Assembly: GCA_950295325.1 (NCBI GenBank)
Contig: OX485806.1
Coordinates: forward strand, 22,134,001-22,198,000
Source of the DNA: Polytrichum commune
Lineage: Eukaryota; Streptophyta; Polytrichopsida; Polytrichales; Polytrichaceae
Direction of reading: 5' to 3'
Length of the DNA stretch: 64,000 bases
Part shown: positions 50,601 through 63,400 of the stretch, piece by piece
Layout of the letters: every line of letters begins with the position of its first letter
Position numbering within the stretch: the stretch's first letter is position 1
Program-made: the position numbers and the translations under genes
Notes under the pieces: model-generated
Seen by the model: only the letters and a program-made list of their open reading frames with translations
Databases searched by the model: none
Told to the model about the DNA's origin: nothing

Positions 50601-53600
50601 AAAAGTGCCAGGAGGAGATGGAGAAGTTGGTACTGAAGCTGAAAAGAAGAGATGAGAGAGAACGCCTTCTGAAGAAAAAGGTCAACCAACTAGAGTGGGA
50701 ACTTAGCAAAGAGAAAGAGCTTCGGGAAATAGAGAGAGAAGTGGAAGACGGGGAAGCCCTTGACGAAGAGGAAAGGGAGGCTCTAGAGTTGAAGTTAGAG
50801 AATGCTAAAAGGGAGCTCGAGAAGGCTCGAGAGTTGAACAATAAAATACAAGGAGAGCAAGACTTACAAAGTCTTAAGCAGAAAGTGATGGATTACTCAC
50901 GATCAGAAGCAGAGACTGAGACTGCCCTTGTCATCACTTCCATGCAAGAGGAACTTGCTGCTCTCGAAGAAGAGTTGAGTACTGCAAATCAAAATGCAGT
51001 TGCAGGTCACGAGAAGGTGGCACAATTGACAGAAGAGCTTGAGAACGTAAAAGCGATGCTTGATAATGCACAGGAAGAGATTTTGTCTGCCAACAAGAAG
51101 CACGAGAAGATTGTGGAAGAGAAAGATACTGAAATTGAATCCTTGCAGAGAAGCTGGGAAGCGGCGACAAATAAGTTGACTGAACACCTTGAGATTGGTG
51201 ACCAGGCCCTTTTTGAAGCTGTACTAGAGATGGAGGAGCTGATGGAGCTTTCTAGGCCCCAGAGAAGATTGAGTCACACAACCAAGACGCAGGCCTTCGA
51301 TTTCCTTCATAAACAGTTACAGGATGCTCAAGAAATGGCAAGAGATGCTGAGAAGAAGGTCAGGGCACTAAGCCAGACATCTATGCAGGCTGCTTTTCTG
51401 CAGGAAGGAAGAAGCAAGGACGCTACAGGCAATTCTAGACCACAATTCTTGGATGACGTGATCAGATTGCAACAGGAGGCACAAACCCAAGAAGTTACCA
51501 GGGTCAAGCTTGTAGCAGAGCAAGATTTCGCTGAGAGTCGGATGGCCGAGTGCGAGGCAATGTTGCTGGCTTTGCAAGGAAATTTGGCACATGCTGAAAT
51601 GAAGCTTCATCAAGCTGAGGATAGGAGTTTGGAACTTGCTAAGGCTCAAGATGCATTGGCAGTCGCAAAGGAAGAATGGAATTGTGAGAAAGCAACACTC
51701 TTGAACGAATTGAGTGAACGTGAGCAGCAGTGTACGAGTGTTCAGCAAGCGCTTACTAGTCTGCAATTTCAATTGCAGGACGCAGAAAGTCGCGAGGAGG
51801 GGCTGACGATGGAACTGGAACAACTTCGTCTCGCCAAAGAGGATTGGGGTGCACAAGAGGAAAAGCTGGAGGAAGAACTCGAAGAATTGCGATTTGGGAT
51901 GAAACAACCGAAGCTAGAGGTCATTATGGAACACGACGATGAGGTGGCAGATGATCATATTGCTGTAATAACCGAGAAGGAGAAGGAACTCCAGTTTGCA
52001 AGGTCTGCATTAGCAAAATTAAGTCTCGAACTGCTTGAAGTAGCAGAGGCTCACGGGTGTCTCCGGCTCGAATTCACAAGGCGGATTGCCGAAAAGGTTG
52101 TAATGAAAACCAAGTGTGCCTCACTTGAGATTGAATTAGACGAAGCTACGTCAATTGCTAAGCAGGCTCAGGAGAAAATAGAGAGTATAAAGCTTATTTT
52201 GGATGATTTCTCTAAGGCTGAAGCTAGATGGAAATCGGAGAAGTTAGTTCTGGAAAGACAGGTTCAAGATTTAAATGTTCAGCTGGTTGACAGAGAGGTA
52301 GAATACGTAGGTTTGAAGGGCGAGTATGAGCGCCTTGATGCTGCTCTATCTTCTCTAAGGCTAGAAGAAGTAAAGACAAGTGGCGAGCTCGCTGAATTGC
52401 GACAGAATTTGAAGGCATCTGAATCCAAATGGCAAATCAATGTGGAGCGTATGAAGAGGACCATCGAGGCAAATAACTTGGACATTGCCGAGACAAAGGT
52501 CGCACTGGGTAGCGCAGAAGAAAAAGTTAGGATTCTGACGGAAGCAAATTCTACAGGGAGGCGTGATTGGGAGGCCGAAAGAGTTAGATTGCGGACCAAG
52601 AACGAAGGCATGCACCTGGACATTGAAAGATTAGAGGATAGTGCTCCAGTCTCCTCTATCGATGGAAATACGCCCTTAGCGTTGGGTAATGGTAGGTACA
52701 AAACTCAAGATGTTGATGACCTCGTGGAGAGGGTCAAATGTAACAACCAGGAGATCGAGAGGCTTCACGAAATAATCCGTGAAAGAGACGATACCATTTT
52801 ATCGCTGCGGATGGAATTAGAGACCGCAATCTCCAAGCATAGGGTGGCAGGAATTCAAGTCGACAAGATATTGAGGGATAAGGACAGGGAACTATACGAA
52901 AGCACTAAAGAAACGGAGGCTTACGAATTGGAGGTGAGAAAGCTGATGGCTATTGTGAGCGAGACCGAAGATCGACTGGTCAAGTCAGAAGCAGATTGGA
53001 GGACAGAGAAATTAACTCTGTTGGCGGGAAGGGATAATGCTTTGCTTGATGCAAATCTGAGAAAGAGTGAGGCTGCAGCTTTATCAAGGAATTTCGAAAA
53101 CAATCAAGCCACATTGCACGAAGCCGAATTAATGGTGGATGCCTTGGTTCAAGCCAAGGACAGTGCAAAGAGTGATGCGGAAGGTTGGAAACTGGAGAAT
53201 GAACGACTTTGCCTGGCACAGACAGCTATTGCTGACCTCCAAAATTCTGTTTCTTGTAGAGATGCTGACCTCGTTGCACTGCAATTCAAACTTAATGAAT
53301 GCCATTCTCATACAGCAGACATCGAAAGAAACCATCAAGATACCGTGACACGGTTACAGGCTGAGCTTGATCAAAAGGTGAAAGAGCTGGACATGGTGAA
53401 GGAGGAAATCACTGCTTTGAACAAAGCGGCTGCTACAGTCGAACAAGAAAACAGAGTGATGAAGGATCAGATTGCAGAGTTGCGATCAAAGGCTGCAGCA
53501 TTGGAAGTTGATTTGGAAGCGAAGATATCTGAAGTGAGAGCTCTTGAGGAAGAGCTTGTTCTTGCTGAAAAGAAAAGAGACTTAATGCTTCAAGAAGCTG

Positions 53601-56600
53601 TACAAAATATGAAGGAGGTGGAGACTCAAAGAGAAATTCTTCGCTTGGATTTGGCTTCATTGAAAAGGGAACTAGAACTGGCCAAAGAACTTGTGAAAGA
53701 GCGAGATTCTATTGCCGCTGATGCCTGCCAGGTACAGCACAGAGTTGAATACCAGTTACCTTGCATATCAGTTTTTTGATTATTAGCCTCCCACTCACAG
53801 TTCAGGAGTTTCTATCATGCTTGAATGTAAGTTAAGGTTTTTCTAACTCTCCTTTATAATTATTGGTTTTCTCTTGCAGGTGGCCGAAATGCTGAAATCC
53901 CATGTGGATACAGGAAAGGTAGATGTTATCTCGCTTGGGAGTTCAGTCTCACGAATCCTTAGCGAACTCCAAGAAGCTCAATTTCTCCAGGACGATAAGG
54001 AGAAGTATGTAACCTCTCTACTTCGTTGCCATTAGAATGCCTTATTTTGTAAGCGGGTCATGGGAAGTAGGTATTATCATATTCCTCGGACGCATACCAT
54101 ACACTACTGTCAAACTTGGGTTATCTCTCTTTCATGCTACCTCTAAAGTAGTTGTCACTATCTGTATTCGAATTTTCTTTGTTTCTTATATCTCTGTAGA
54201 TTTGTGGTTTTGTACTTGAAACTGACAGTTTTCAGTGTTGACAATACGTAGAAGGCTGCACAAACTGGAGTCAGACTTATCAGAGGCCTACAAGAAGTTA
54301 GATGACTTGCAAGCTCAATGTGCAGACAAGGACGCTGAGGTGTGTATCCATCAGTATTCTCGAACTTGGTCACCCTATCAATACAATTGTAGTAAGCGAG
54401 GTTAATTTACTACTGTTTTCCCTAGAAGCCCTTAATCCTACTAACAACAGTAACCCACTTGAACCTCATGTAGATTGAAGATTCCAAGGCAAGAATCTCA
54501 AATCTGATGCTGGCTGCGGAAGGGCAAGCCTCTGAATATCATCAGAAGGTACTGAATCAGTTTCTCTAATCTCAGGAGATTGCCCATATGCAATTTCTAT
54601 CCACTTGATGGATATGGATTTGATAAGCAGTTAATTTCGGAGGTAGCAGGTAGCAGATAATTTAGTGGCCCTAGACGTCCTGACCTCGAGCACTCTACTG
54701 AACGCCTGTTGTGATTGCTCACTGTCGAAATTGTGACAATGAATCTGCGCAATCTAAATTTCCTCCATATGTGGTTTTTCTGTGACCAGCTTAAAGCATT
54801 GGAATCAATGGTGGACCTAGTGAAAGTTGAAGATCGAAGACTCAGTATAAGCCTCCCCTCCACTCCTAAGACAGGGGAGAAGTCGAAGTCTCCATTTAAA
54901 GGTTCTGGGTCTCCTTTCAAGTGCATAGGCAAAGGCATATCACAACAAATTACATCGGAGCTAGACGCCGAGGTGTCTGCGCAAAGGTGTCGCATTGAAG
55001 AGCTTGAGGCCATTGCCGCTTCCCGGCAGAAGGAGGCAAGTGCCTACAATGCGCTTCCTATAATCACATTGGAGACACTATAGCCACATTTGAAAACATG
55101 TGAAGTCACACATGCCGTTGATAAGATTTTTCAATTTGCCTAGATACAGATTCTTCACCTTCCACCAACTTGAATCGTCAGTCATTATTTGTACCCGAGT
55201 CAGATTTAATGTAGAGAATTTCACTTACACGTGTTATTTTATGTTTATCTTTAGGTTTTCATATTAAACACAAGGCTTGCAGAAGCTGAGAGCATGACAC
55301 ACGACGTTATCAGAGAGCTGCTTGGTGTGAAACTGGACATCTCCAACTACGCTGTACGTTTCCTTGCACTCAGGATTCACTCTTGCTCTTCATATCTGAC
55401 TTTATAAATAAAAGCCACTACAAATTTTTCATTCTGTTGATACTGTTGATACAGAAGCTTTGATACTGTTGCAAATTGTTCCCAGGACACCCAGCAGCAG
55501 GTTCAGAGACTTGCAGAAGATGTCCGGCGTCGAAGTACAACTCCAGAGAAGCCAAGTAGAAATCTAGTCCAGGAAGAGGAGATCGAGTCTCTCAGAGATC
55601 AACTGAATGAGTTTATTGAGGAAAGAGAAAGGTCTGGAAAGTCTTCCGATTATCTGTTGCACTACATATTTGCTGTCGTAGTTCTCCATGGTAGGATTCG
55701 TAATTTTGGAATTGAAGACTAGGTGCTGAGCTTGTTCATTTATATGTTTCGGATTGGAATGTGCAGTTGGCTGGAAGATTTAAGCCGAAGGCATGCTGAG
55801 ATCGTAGCTTCTCGAATGTCTGCTGATAAAATGCGACAGCAGGTTCAGGTCCTTTCAGCAGAAAATGAGAAGTTGAAGGTATATCTACGGTGAAAAGGAC
55901 CCCAAGTGACTGTTTTATTTTCAGAATTATGTTTTCACCAAACCATGTCGTAGAGTAATGTGGAGCTTATTCAAGGAGTTGCATGTGGTGCAGGTCGCCA
56001 ATGCAGGACATATGACGAGGATAACAGACTTGGAAAAGGATATCAAGAAGCTTTCTGGCCAACAAAACCTCCAGCAGCGGATCCATCATCATGCCAAGAT
56101 TAAGGTACAGTGTTGATGTCTACAATATTAGTCTACATAAGAATTAACACATCAGTGGAGGTTTCTGTCGAGTGAAGGATTTGGGTCACTGCTAACGCTA
56201 ATTGTGCAACAGGAGGAGAATAATACACTTCGCTACCAAAACGAAGACATGTGCGCTAAGTTGAGACGAACAGAAGTGTTGCTTGCCAGAGTAAATGATG
56301 AGCTAGCAAAATATCGAGTAGCAGAAGGCAAGACACCTTTCATCAACATCGACGAGGAGCAATGTCTGCGCAGCAAGCTCCAGGAAGCTGAAGATGCAAA
56401 AATTCAAATGGCTCAGAAATTGATCACCGTCTGTACCAGCATTATGGAGGTATGTTTTTAAATCCATCAAATATCAATTTGCAACTTAGAAATGTCTTTA
56501 AACCTTTGGAAATTCACCCATGTTTGTCTTACAGGCAGCAGGTTTCCCTCCAAATGGCGCTGAAGTTGATCACACTTCAGCTCTCGTCGCCATAGAGAAA

Positions 56601-56901
56601 CTGGAAGACCGTATCCGAACTACGGAACAAGAGCTGGCAGACATGAAATTCAAGGTACCACTGATGAATCAATGAAGTTGTCCATATACACATTATGCTT
56701 GCATCAAAACAGAATCCAATTTGTTATCTTAAACGAAATTTTGGTAGTCCCTGACTGTTGAATATTGTATGATTATAACAGTCGAAGATGGCTGGAGAGA
56801 AGAGAAGGTTGAGCGATCTTCGGGCCGTGCACTCACCGATGAAACCCAACAATATATCAGGACCACTAAGTCTACTTTGCCCCAGCCCATCTCCCAGGTG
56901 A
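43858..56901 (+). CDS. KIN12: Kinesin-12, phragmoplast-orienting kinesin (POK) type, complete
   Basis: Exons: 43858-44667, 45127-45282, 45411-45494, 45743-45862, 45977-46090, 46208-46300, 46472-46561, 46696-46766, 46875-46949, 47046-47133, 47258-47316, 47519-47582, 47697-47762, 47848-47967, 48161-48265, 48375-48610, 48735-48801, 48938-49003, 49188-49250, 49384-49463, 49573-49723, 49843-49944, 50097-50204, 50291-53731, 53880-54004, 54252-54339, 54474-54548, 54790-55035, 55255-55353, 55486-55631, 55767-55878, 55994-56104, 56213-56449, 56535-56654, 56782-56901. They total 7908 bases, 2635 residues, all in phase. An in-frame TAG precedes the start. Kinesin-12 motors of the POK group act at the preprophase/phragmoplast array and cortical division zone to orient the cell plate. 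Length (Arabidopsis POK1 about 2070, POK2 about 2770) and the N-terminal extension favour POK over the shorter PAKRP1 branch. Confidence 0.95.
45127..47582 (+). other. Kinesin motor domain (exons 2-12)
   Basis: Residues about 268-608. The P-loop GQTGSGKT (349-356) is split between exons 3 and 4. Switch I is NRESSRSH (472-479) and switch II is LVDLAGSER (505-513), with KSLSTLG and VPYRDSKLT following. The domain ends with [14 protein letters not shown], the kinesin-12 neck entry. All catalytic residues are present, so the motor should bind microtubules and hydrolyse ATP. Eleven exons of 59-156 bases encode it. Confidence 0.95.
50291..53731 (+). other. Giant stalk exon (exon 24)
   Basis: A single 3441-base exon encoding residues 997-2143, almost entirely glutamate-, lysine- and leucine-rich heptad sequence predicted to form a long parallel coiled coil. 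It is flanked by good splice sites (TTTTCAG before, GTACAG after). The neighbouring exons are 60-250 bases, so this one stands out. Pseudo-repetitive heptads produce long open frames on the opposite strand too; those are shadows. Confidence 0.92.
53880..56901 (+). other. Kinesin C-terminal region (exons 25-35)
   Basis: Residues 2144-2635. It contains the block conserved among plant kinesin-12 proteins ([20 protein letters not shown], then [10 protein letters not shown]) in exon 29, further coiled coil, and a basic, proline-rich tail ending PSPSPR. Exon 28 carries a [12 protein letters not shown] stretch that looks like a proline-directed phosphorylation site cluster. Exon 28 ends at a GC rather than GT donor (55036). 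Confidence 0.9.
55036..55254 (+). other. GC-AG intron in the kinesin gene
   Basis: The exon ends AAGGAG and the intron begins GCAAGT, a perfect extended match to the U1 donor consensus apart from C at position 2. The acceptor TTTAG precedes VFILNTRL. No GT donor nearby keeps the conserved frame, so the GC donor is required by the protein. Confidence 0.85.
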
Positions 56902-57345
56902 CACCTGTAATAATTGATGCTCCACAAGCACGTCGCGGAGTGATCCTCCGGAGGAGAAACGGGATGGGAAGTCGGCGGGTGTGTGTGGAAGCAGAATTTG
57001 TACAATAATTCTGTACTATATGTTCAGTACTATTTATCGGCCAGGACACTCTCGGACACAATGGTGGTCACACTTTGGCGGAGGGTGACACTTATTCCAG
57101 TCAATTGCCTTTGACATTGATGAAGTCAAGAGGGAGGTTGTCCTGTATTGAAGATCGAGAAGTGGCCAACTCAGCTGTCAAGAATTGTTGACTTCGCCAC
57201 AATGTTAATGAGTTGAAGGTGATCGACATTCAGTCCTAGTCGACATTCAACCATTTTTAATTCATTACTCCTCGGGGATCATGGGTTAGGGCCCCATCCC
57301 ACAATGAGTTTTACATGTAATCTACATTTCCTTTGAATAAACTAC
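56902..57345 (+). other. Probable 3' untranslated region of the kinesin gene
   Basis: No coding sequence continues past the stop at 56899-56901. Confidence 0.5.
57336..57341 (+). terminator. Candidate polyadenylation signal of the kinesin gene
   Basis: AATAAA about 435 bases after the stop codon, followed by TTCGCATG-type sequence. It is the first clear match downstream. The cleavage site is not visible. Confidence 0.5.
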
Positions 57346-58856
57346 TACGTATTTCCTTTCGCATGCAAATTGCCCTTGAGATTTGCTGTGCGCAAAAGGT
57401 GCAGCGACAAGTGAATTTTACCCGCCTTAACGACATGAGCTAGAATCCTCATAAATGCGAGCACCGATTCCCTAGCGTCGCAAACCTGAACACCTTCATT
57501 AACCGGGGTCTGTGGAGAAAAGGTGACTTTGGTAACACTGTTAGTCAAATTCTTCGGGGAGCCAATTCGCCGCAATTTGGAGCATTTTCCGTCCTTTCCA
57601 AGCAACGATGATTCCTCGTGGGATTCGAGTTGACAACCAGGCTGACAAGAACTTTGCGAGTAACCCAAATCATCCGGAGGAAGTTTACCGGTAACAAATG
57701 CCAAACCTTGCTGCAGACACCATCGTTTCTAGAATTGTGAGGGTGTATGCTACTCAACAATCCTGCACAAACTGGTGCATCAGCTGAGTCATAGAAATGA
57801 TGCGTACTCGGGGATGCTGTCAAGGAGTGACTTTTCAGGCATCTGGACAGTTTATTGCTTTTGTAAAATCTAGATTCTTTGAAATGGCAATTTCCTCACG
57901 CGGTGGACGTCTGCGTAGGTGGTGCATTGCAAAGGAAACAAATTTGATTCAAGAAAAGAAAATGTTTTGGCAATTCAGCATTCGCATTCAGTTTGCGAAA
58001 AGGTGACTTTGGTAACACTGTTAGTCAAATTCGCATTGCTTCGTACCGAAGTCGAGGAATAGACACTTATATGTCAGAATAGGAACATGTCAGATTTAGA
58101 CAGTGGCACGCCTCCAATACATGTTCAACCCACTCGTCTTCAGAGCCCTACAACTAGGGTTAAACTTTGGGGAATAATGAACTTCATAAGATATCCAATT
58201 TAGATCTAGAAAATAGCCAGATTAATAACTTACGCAGATCTGGATGGAAGCGATACATAACAACACCCAACATAGGAATTGGCCTTAAGAATCTAGAGCA
58301 GATTGAAAATCTTTCTCCAAGAGTTTGTGGATATTGGTAAGTGCACCGTCCAATATTTATGTTTTAAATACTTGTTCGTTGCTACACCAGAGCATCGTCT
58401 ATTTCAGCCTTGACTTAGAAAGTCAGCAACAACGGTGAGTGACTATTTCATGACGGTATATCCTCAAGTATGTCTGTAATTCGATCCAAGAAGCATCGAG
58501 GCTGCTATGTTCTCGAACCACAAAATGCGTATAAACGCATGCCTGCCATATCCAATTTCTAATATACACTGTCGATAATCAAAATCGATGACAAGTGACC
58601 ACCGTTATATCGTTGTATGAACCAGGGCCTCTTGTGCAGATTCTATCAGATATACAATTCGAAGGTATATACTGATGTTCCGCAGTCCAACCTCCAACTC
58701 AACTAGTTCTATTGCATCGTACTGGCGTTTATCGGTTTGTCTGTTGGAGAATTCTCAGACATCTCTTTGTTGCAAACAATTCATATGAACAAGGGATCGA
58801 TTTGAAGATCCCAAAATTGCGTCGAAATCAGGTCGTAAGCTTGTTTTTTGGAAAGC
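57346..58856. other. Spacer between convergent genes
   Basis: No gene that I can support. It holds the 36-base direct repeat and a minus-strand open frame of 119 codons (57704-57345) with no recognised domain or splice partner. The part next to 58857 is probably the helicase 3' untranslated region. Confidence 0.4.
57517..58032 (+). repeat. 36-base exact direct repeat, 480 bases apart
   Basis: Positions 57517-57552 and 57997-58032 are identical, beginning GAAAAGGTGACTTTGG and ending GTCAAATTC. Flanking sequence is unrelated except for GCGAAAA/GAGAAAA at the left edge. The repeat lies in the spacer between the convergent kinesin and helicase genes. Confidence 0.9.
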
Positions 58857-60428
58857 TCACGAGTCACCCAATCTCTTTCTTGCCCGCTGTTCAAGGATCT
58901 GACTGGTGGCAGCTTCCTTCACCGCATGAAAATCCAAGTGGGAATATCGGCCCCTGCACGTGGCACAAGCGCACTATTAGTGCCATTCTCAATATTGATA
59001 TCCAAAACCAAGGGCACAAACACCTTGGTGTGAAATTCTAGGTGTGAAGTTTCAGGTGTAAGTCTTCGGATCCATCTGCATTTTACAGTATGCCCCAGTT
59101 GCAAGAAGTAATGATCAGTTTCAATGATCAGTTCTCAATATTTTGAAATATGCTTTTGACAATATTCAACTAGCCCCTTACCAAAAATGGTTCTTGCACC
59201 AAGCCGAATAAGAAAATGCAGGGCTCCAAACACCATGGAAGATTCGGGCAATCGCCCTCCCCGTGAACATCATGTTTTCATGGGCTTTAAGAAACACCTG
59301 TACAAAACCAAGATGCAATTTCAATGATGTTATGAAGGTCGTGTTGAGAAATCACTACCAACAGAGCATTGTTAAGCATTTGTAAGAACAGTATCTCTCT
59401 ATTCTATTTTCAAGAATAAATCTCAGACTCAGGTCCTTGATAACCTAACTGAACGTCAAGCTTAGTCAAGTGGCAAGATCTTATTAGTCGACACTTCATT
59501 GTCACCTATCTTTGGCAAAAGCCTGCTCCCAAATACCAAGATTCAACTTCAAGACCTTGCCAAAAAGTATCTCACCAAGTTTATGCCCTCTAAGATGCTA
59601 ATCTACGTGAACACCCACTACACAACTTATGAATGCTCTGAGACAAACAGAATACTTCAAACAAGCCCCATCTTGCAGAAGATCAAGCAAGCACAACTGA
59701 GAGGAGCTGGTATTAAGGTTGTCACCTTAATGTCAGCGAGCAAGAAGGAACTGCATAAACACAGGTGACAAGAATATCAGCGCCATATATCATGAAGATT
59801 ATTATGCACAATATTTGGTTGTTCTTAAAACGGGAACAAGTATGAATGAACCTGGAACCAACGAGGAAGATATGATGGCAGACAAAGGAATGAAGCAACA
59901 GGTTTGAATCACTACTACCTAGTGGACCCAACAAGGCTTGGAACGTTTTGTGTGTTTAAGTCGTCACTTGTGCTAAAGTATGTGGTGATGCTATTCTGCA
60001 ATGAATTCTGTTGGTTTGAGATCTCAGAATCATTGCTTTGGACTTCCCCTGTAAAAGCAGCTGCTGCTGCTGCTGCACTATACATAGTATCAAGCTTTGC
60101 CACCTGAAACACCCAAGGTACTCAGCTCTCAGTTCCTTTTTCATCAGAAAATAAACAGGGGTCCTCAAATACAAGAACAACTCAGGTAACATATCATCTG
60201 CATAAAGGAATACCAAGGACAAAAATGTGAACAGAAGTGCCAACAGTGATTTAGTTTGTGAGTATCAATAGAACATGAGCATGCCGTATGTGGACACACC
60301 TTGCAACTCTCCACTTTGGTCAAGTGTGAAGTGATCAAAGATGTCAATGTACAGATGTCATCTGGCATTTTGAGTACTGTAAAGCAGAATGCAAGATCTT
60401 GAAGTTCATAGGAAACTTCTCCTGCACT
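58857..60428 (-). other. RecQ5-specific C-terminal region, including a polyalanine run and a 25-base microexon
   Basis: The exon at 60428-60300 (ELQDLAFCFTVLKMPDD) corresponds to the winged-helix-like region. The exon at 60103-59919 encodes a run of seven alanines from a GCA/GCT repeat (around 60060-60078) in a disordered linker. A 25-base microexon, 59750-59726 (SSFLLADIK), joins it to the conserved tail RAIARIFHG...HFWGRY in the last two exons. The protein ends RKRLGDS. Confidence 0.85.
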
Positions 60429-63400
60429 CTGAATGCCCACACAAATTTGAAAGTGAGGGCTTCCCATCCAATGTCAATTTAGTAGTCATGATTTATGATC
60501 ACCAGTGAATTATGCGGCCATGATTAGTTTGGAGTTCATATGTCAGGCTTGTGGGCATACAGGTACGTCCTTCAGAGCACAGCTTGAAGAAGTGCAAAAA
60601 TGGGTCACAGGAAACATAGTAGAAAACAGCAGGAGCAAATATGCAACATACTCCAGGAATTTTCCTTTTACCTGTAGTCTTTGAAGCTCTTGTTGGACTT
60701 CCGACAGTGAGAAACCAGTGTCACTTGCAATGGCTGGCACCTGGAACACGTACTGCCCATTCTTGGGCTGGCATCTGTCCATGATACAAGGGGTAGATTA
60801 ATGAGGAATTGCATTGCAACAATTCGAACAATTGATTCTATTTAGAAGTTGTACTAGTACTTAATAACTATGGGGATTGAGTACATAAATGTGATAATTT
60901 TGAATGCAACAAATAATCTGATTACAGGTAGGATTGTTGTGGTCACGACAGGTGTCTGGTCTCTGGCTGGATTGGTTTCACAACTGGATGCAAATTCATA
61001 ATCATGAGGAAGCATTCAAGTGCATAGTACCAACCTTTGAATGATTCCGGCCACCAGTCGGCTGTGTTTTGCAAGAAGTGCAGCAGAGGTCTGATACAAG
61101 CAAGGATGCAATTCAGCATCTCCATATTAATAAAATGAATAAGAGATGCATTTGAACCCACTACAGGATTCCACCACAGCCTACAATACACACCAGCTAT
61201 TCATAATCCCTTATACTAGGAATAATGCAGAATTGAGGAGCAAATACTAAAGCAAACAGGAACCTCACTTTGTAAAAGGTGAGACTGCAAGTGGCTTTAA
61301 GCTTGGAATGCACATTTACATATTGCACCTCTCCCACCTCCAAAATTGATAAAATCGTGGCCATCACCTGCCCACCAGACAAGAATGAACACTTTTCAAT
61401 TCTGATGAAATAATGACGACGCAAAAAAGCTTAGCCACAGCAGATTACTGCCAGACACCCAATGCTAAGGGCTTAACATGTAGTGTACAACCCATGTCAA
61501 CAGCTGTGTAGGCTTACCTCCTCCTTTAAGTCCAACTCATTAGCTGTTGGCTCAATATTTATTGAGCTCATAGACTTGGATGCATCAGGGGATCTTTCAA
61601 ATACTCGGCAGAGGAACTTGTTAACAGCAAAGGCATCTGCACCATCACTGAAACCAATGTGAAGAATCAGTCAAGTGTCAACATTTGTGACATGAGCACA
61701 GATCACCTTCTCGTAACAGGGTACATGCCTCTCAGCAAGTTGGCAAAGAAGAAAATACTGAACTTTAAGGAGTATGGAGATTTAAAATTCGTGCAGAAAA
61801 AATTAATGTAATTTAACCTGTGTGCAAGGCTGCGAAGCTTCAAATAGTCTTTGTCATCTAAGAAAAGGTGGCAGTATGCAGGCTTGCCATCTCTGCCAGC
61901 TCTACCAGTTTCCTGCATAGGAAGAACAGACAGACCATATATTAGTGGACACCAGTACTAAAAGCTTCACTTGGTCCTGCAATAGTGCTCTCAGTGGCAT
62001 GAAGATTTGAGGGATTGAATCAAGAGGATACCTGAACATAGTGTTCCAAACTACGTGGCATATTGTAGTGGATTACCTGAAATGCAGAAACAAAAAGATG
62101 AGTTTTTCTAAATTCTAGATTACTCTATACTAGCAAGAAAAAATCTTCAACAAATGATACTGCTGCTAAAGGTTGGCGAGATCCTGCAATGCAAACATGA
62201 CAGAAAACACAGATATTTTGGGAGCCGTTCTTTCAAGTTGTAAAGCTGAGTTGACTCACAGCTTGAACATCACTCTTGTCCAAGCCCATTCCAAATGCAA
62301 CTGTGGCAACCACCTGCATATTGCACTCTTTTAGTCAATTAAAAGGGATGGGACAACCATGTACTATACATAGAAGGCATGGACATGTTAGAAGTTGCAC
62401 AAATAATAGTAGCTACATTTGCAAAGGACAGAGGGGAACTTATTAGACTCAGAATCTGCTTACCACACGTAGTTTATTCCCACAAAAGAGCTGGTAGATG
62501 CGGTTTCGGTCACTGGATGTCTTGCCGCTGTGATAACTCTGCCACATTCCATTACGTTAAATTCTGTGAGTAATTTGCTGAAACAAATGCTTGAAACCAG
62601 GGATTGTAGGAACTGTTTCATTTTTACGAAGATTGCCACTGCCCAGAATGAGTTACATCATGCATGATCAACCTTAGCTTAGGATCTGAAAAGAAACAAA
62701 CCTTAGCAGAAATCTTGTTGTCTTCAAGATACCTACTTATGTCATCAGCTTCTGCCTGCACTTCCAAACATATGTTAAAATTGCCTCAATTGGAAATCAG
62801 GAATGGCAAGGTAAAAATGCCAGAGGACAAATGAACACGGTGACTTGCACCAGAGCAAGTTCAGGCCTCCACTCACCTGGTAGGTGCAATAAATGATGAT
62901 GCTCTTCAAGGCTGAGAATGGACTAGACTGAAGTAAAGCAAGTAATTCCGTCCGCCTGTATTAGATCAGGACAATAAATGGCTTAATAGAGTACTTGAGC
63001 TGCATACTATACTGTAAGAAGGTCATCAACACAAGCAGGCCAAACCTTTTAAAGAACAATGTATGCATATTCACCAGGGTGCATATGGAGGATACCGGTG
63101 AGAAGGACGTGACACAGAGAGATGTAAATTTTGGCGAACATGTGCGGCTTGCACCAGGCCCGTTGAAGGAATACACAAAGCATTCAGGATGGAAAGTTCT
63201 GTCTCTTTGGTAGCAGTTGCAGTCAAGCCAAGTATACACGAAACTCTCATTCGCTGCTTCAATATGCAGCCAAGTCTGAAGTATGAGGGTCGGAAGTTGT
63301 GTGACCTGGAATTCAAAATCAGAATGCACATCAGGATTTTGAAAGTCGCTTATGCACTAGAAGTCACTAACTTCCAAGGAAAAAAATTAGCACTTACTGG

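Noticed and set aside
50572-53660. Several long minus-strand frames opposite the kinesin stalk
   Set aside because: They arise from the skewed codon use of glutamate- and lysine-rich coiled coil on the coding strand.
57345-57704. Minus-strand open frame of 119 codons between the convergent genes
   Set aside because: No domain or partner exon was recognised and it overlaps the 36-base repeat. Composition looks like spacer. Kept only as a remark.
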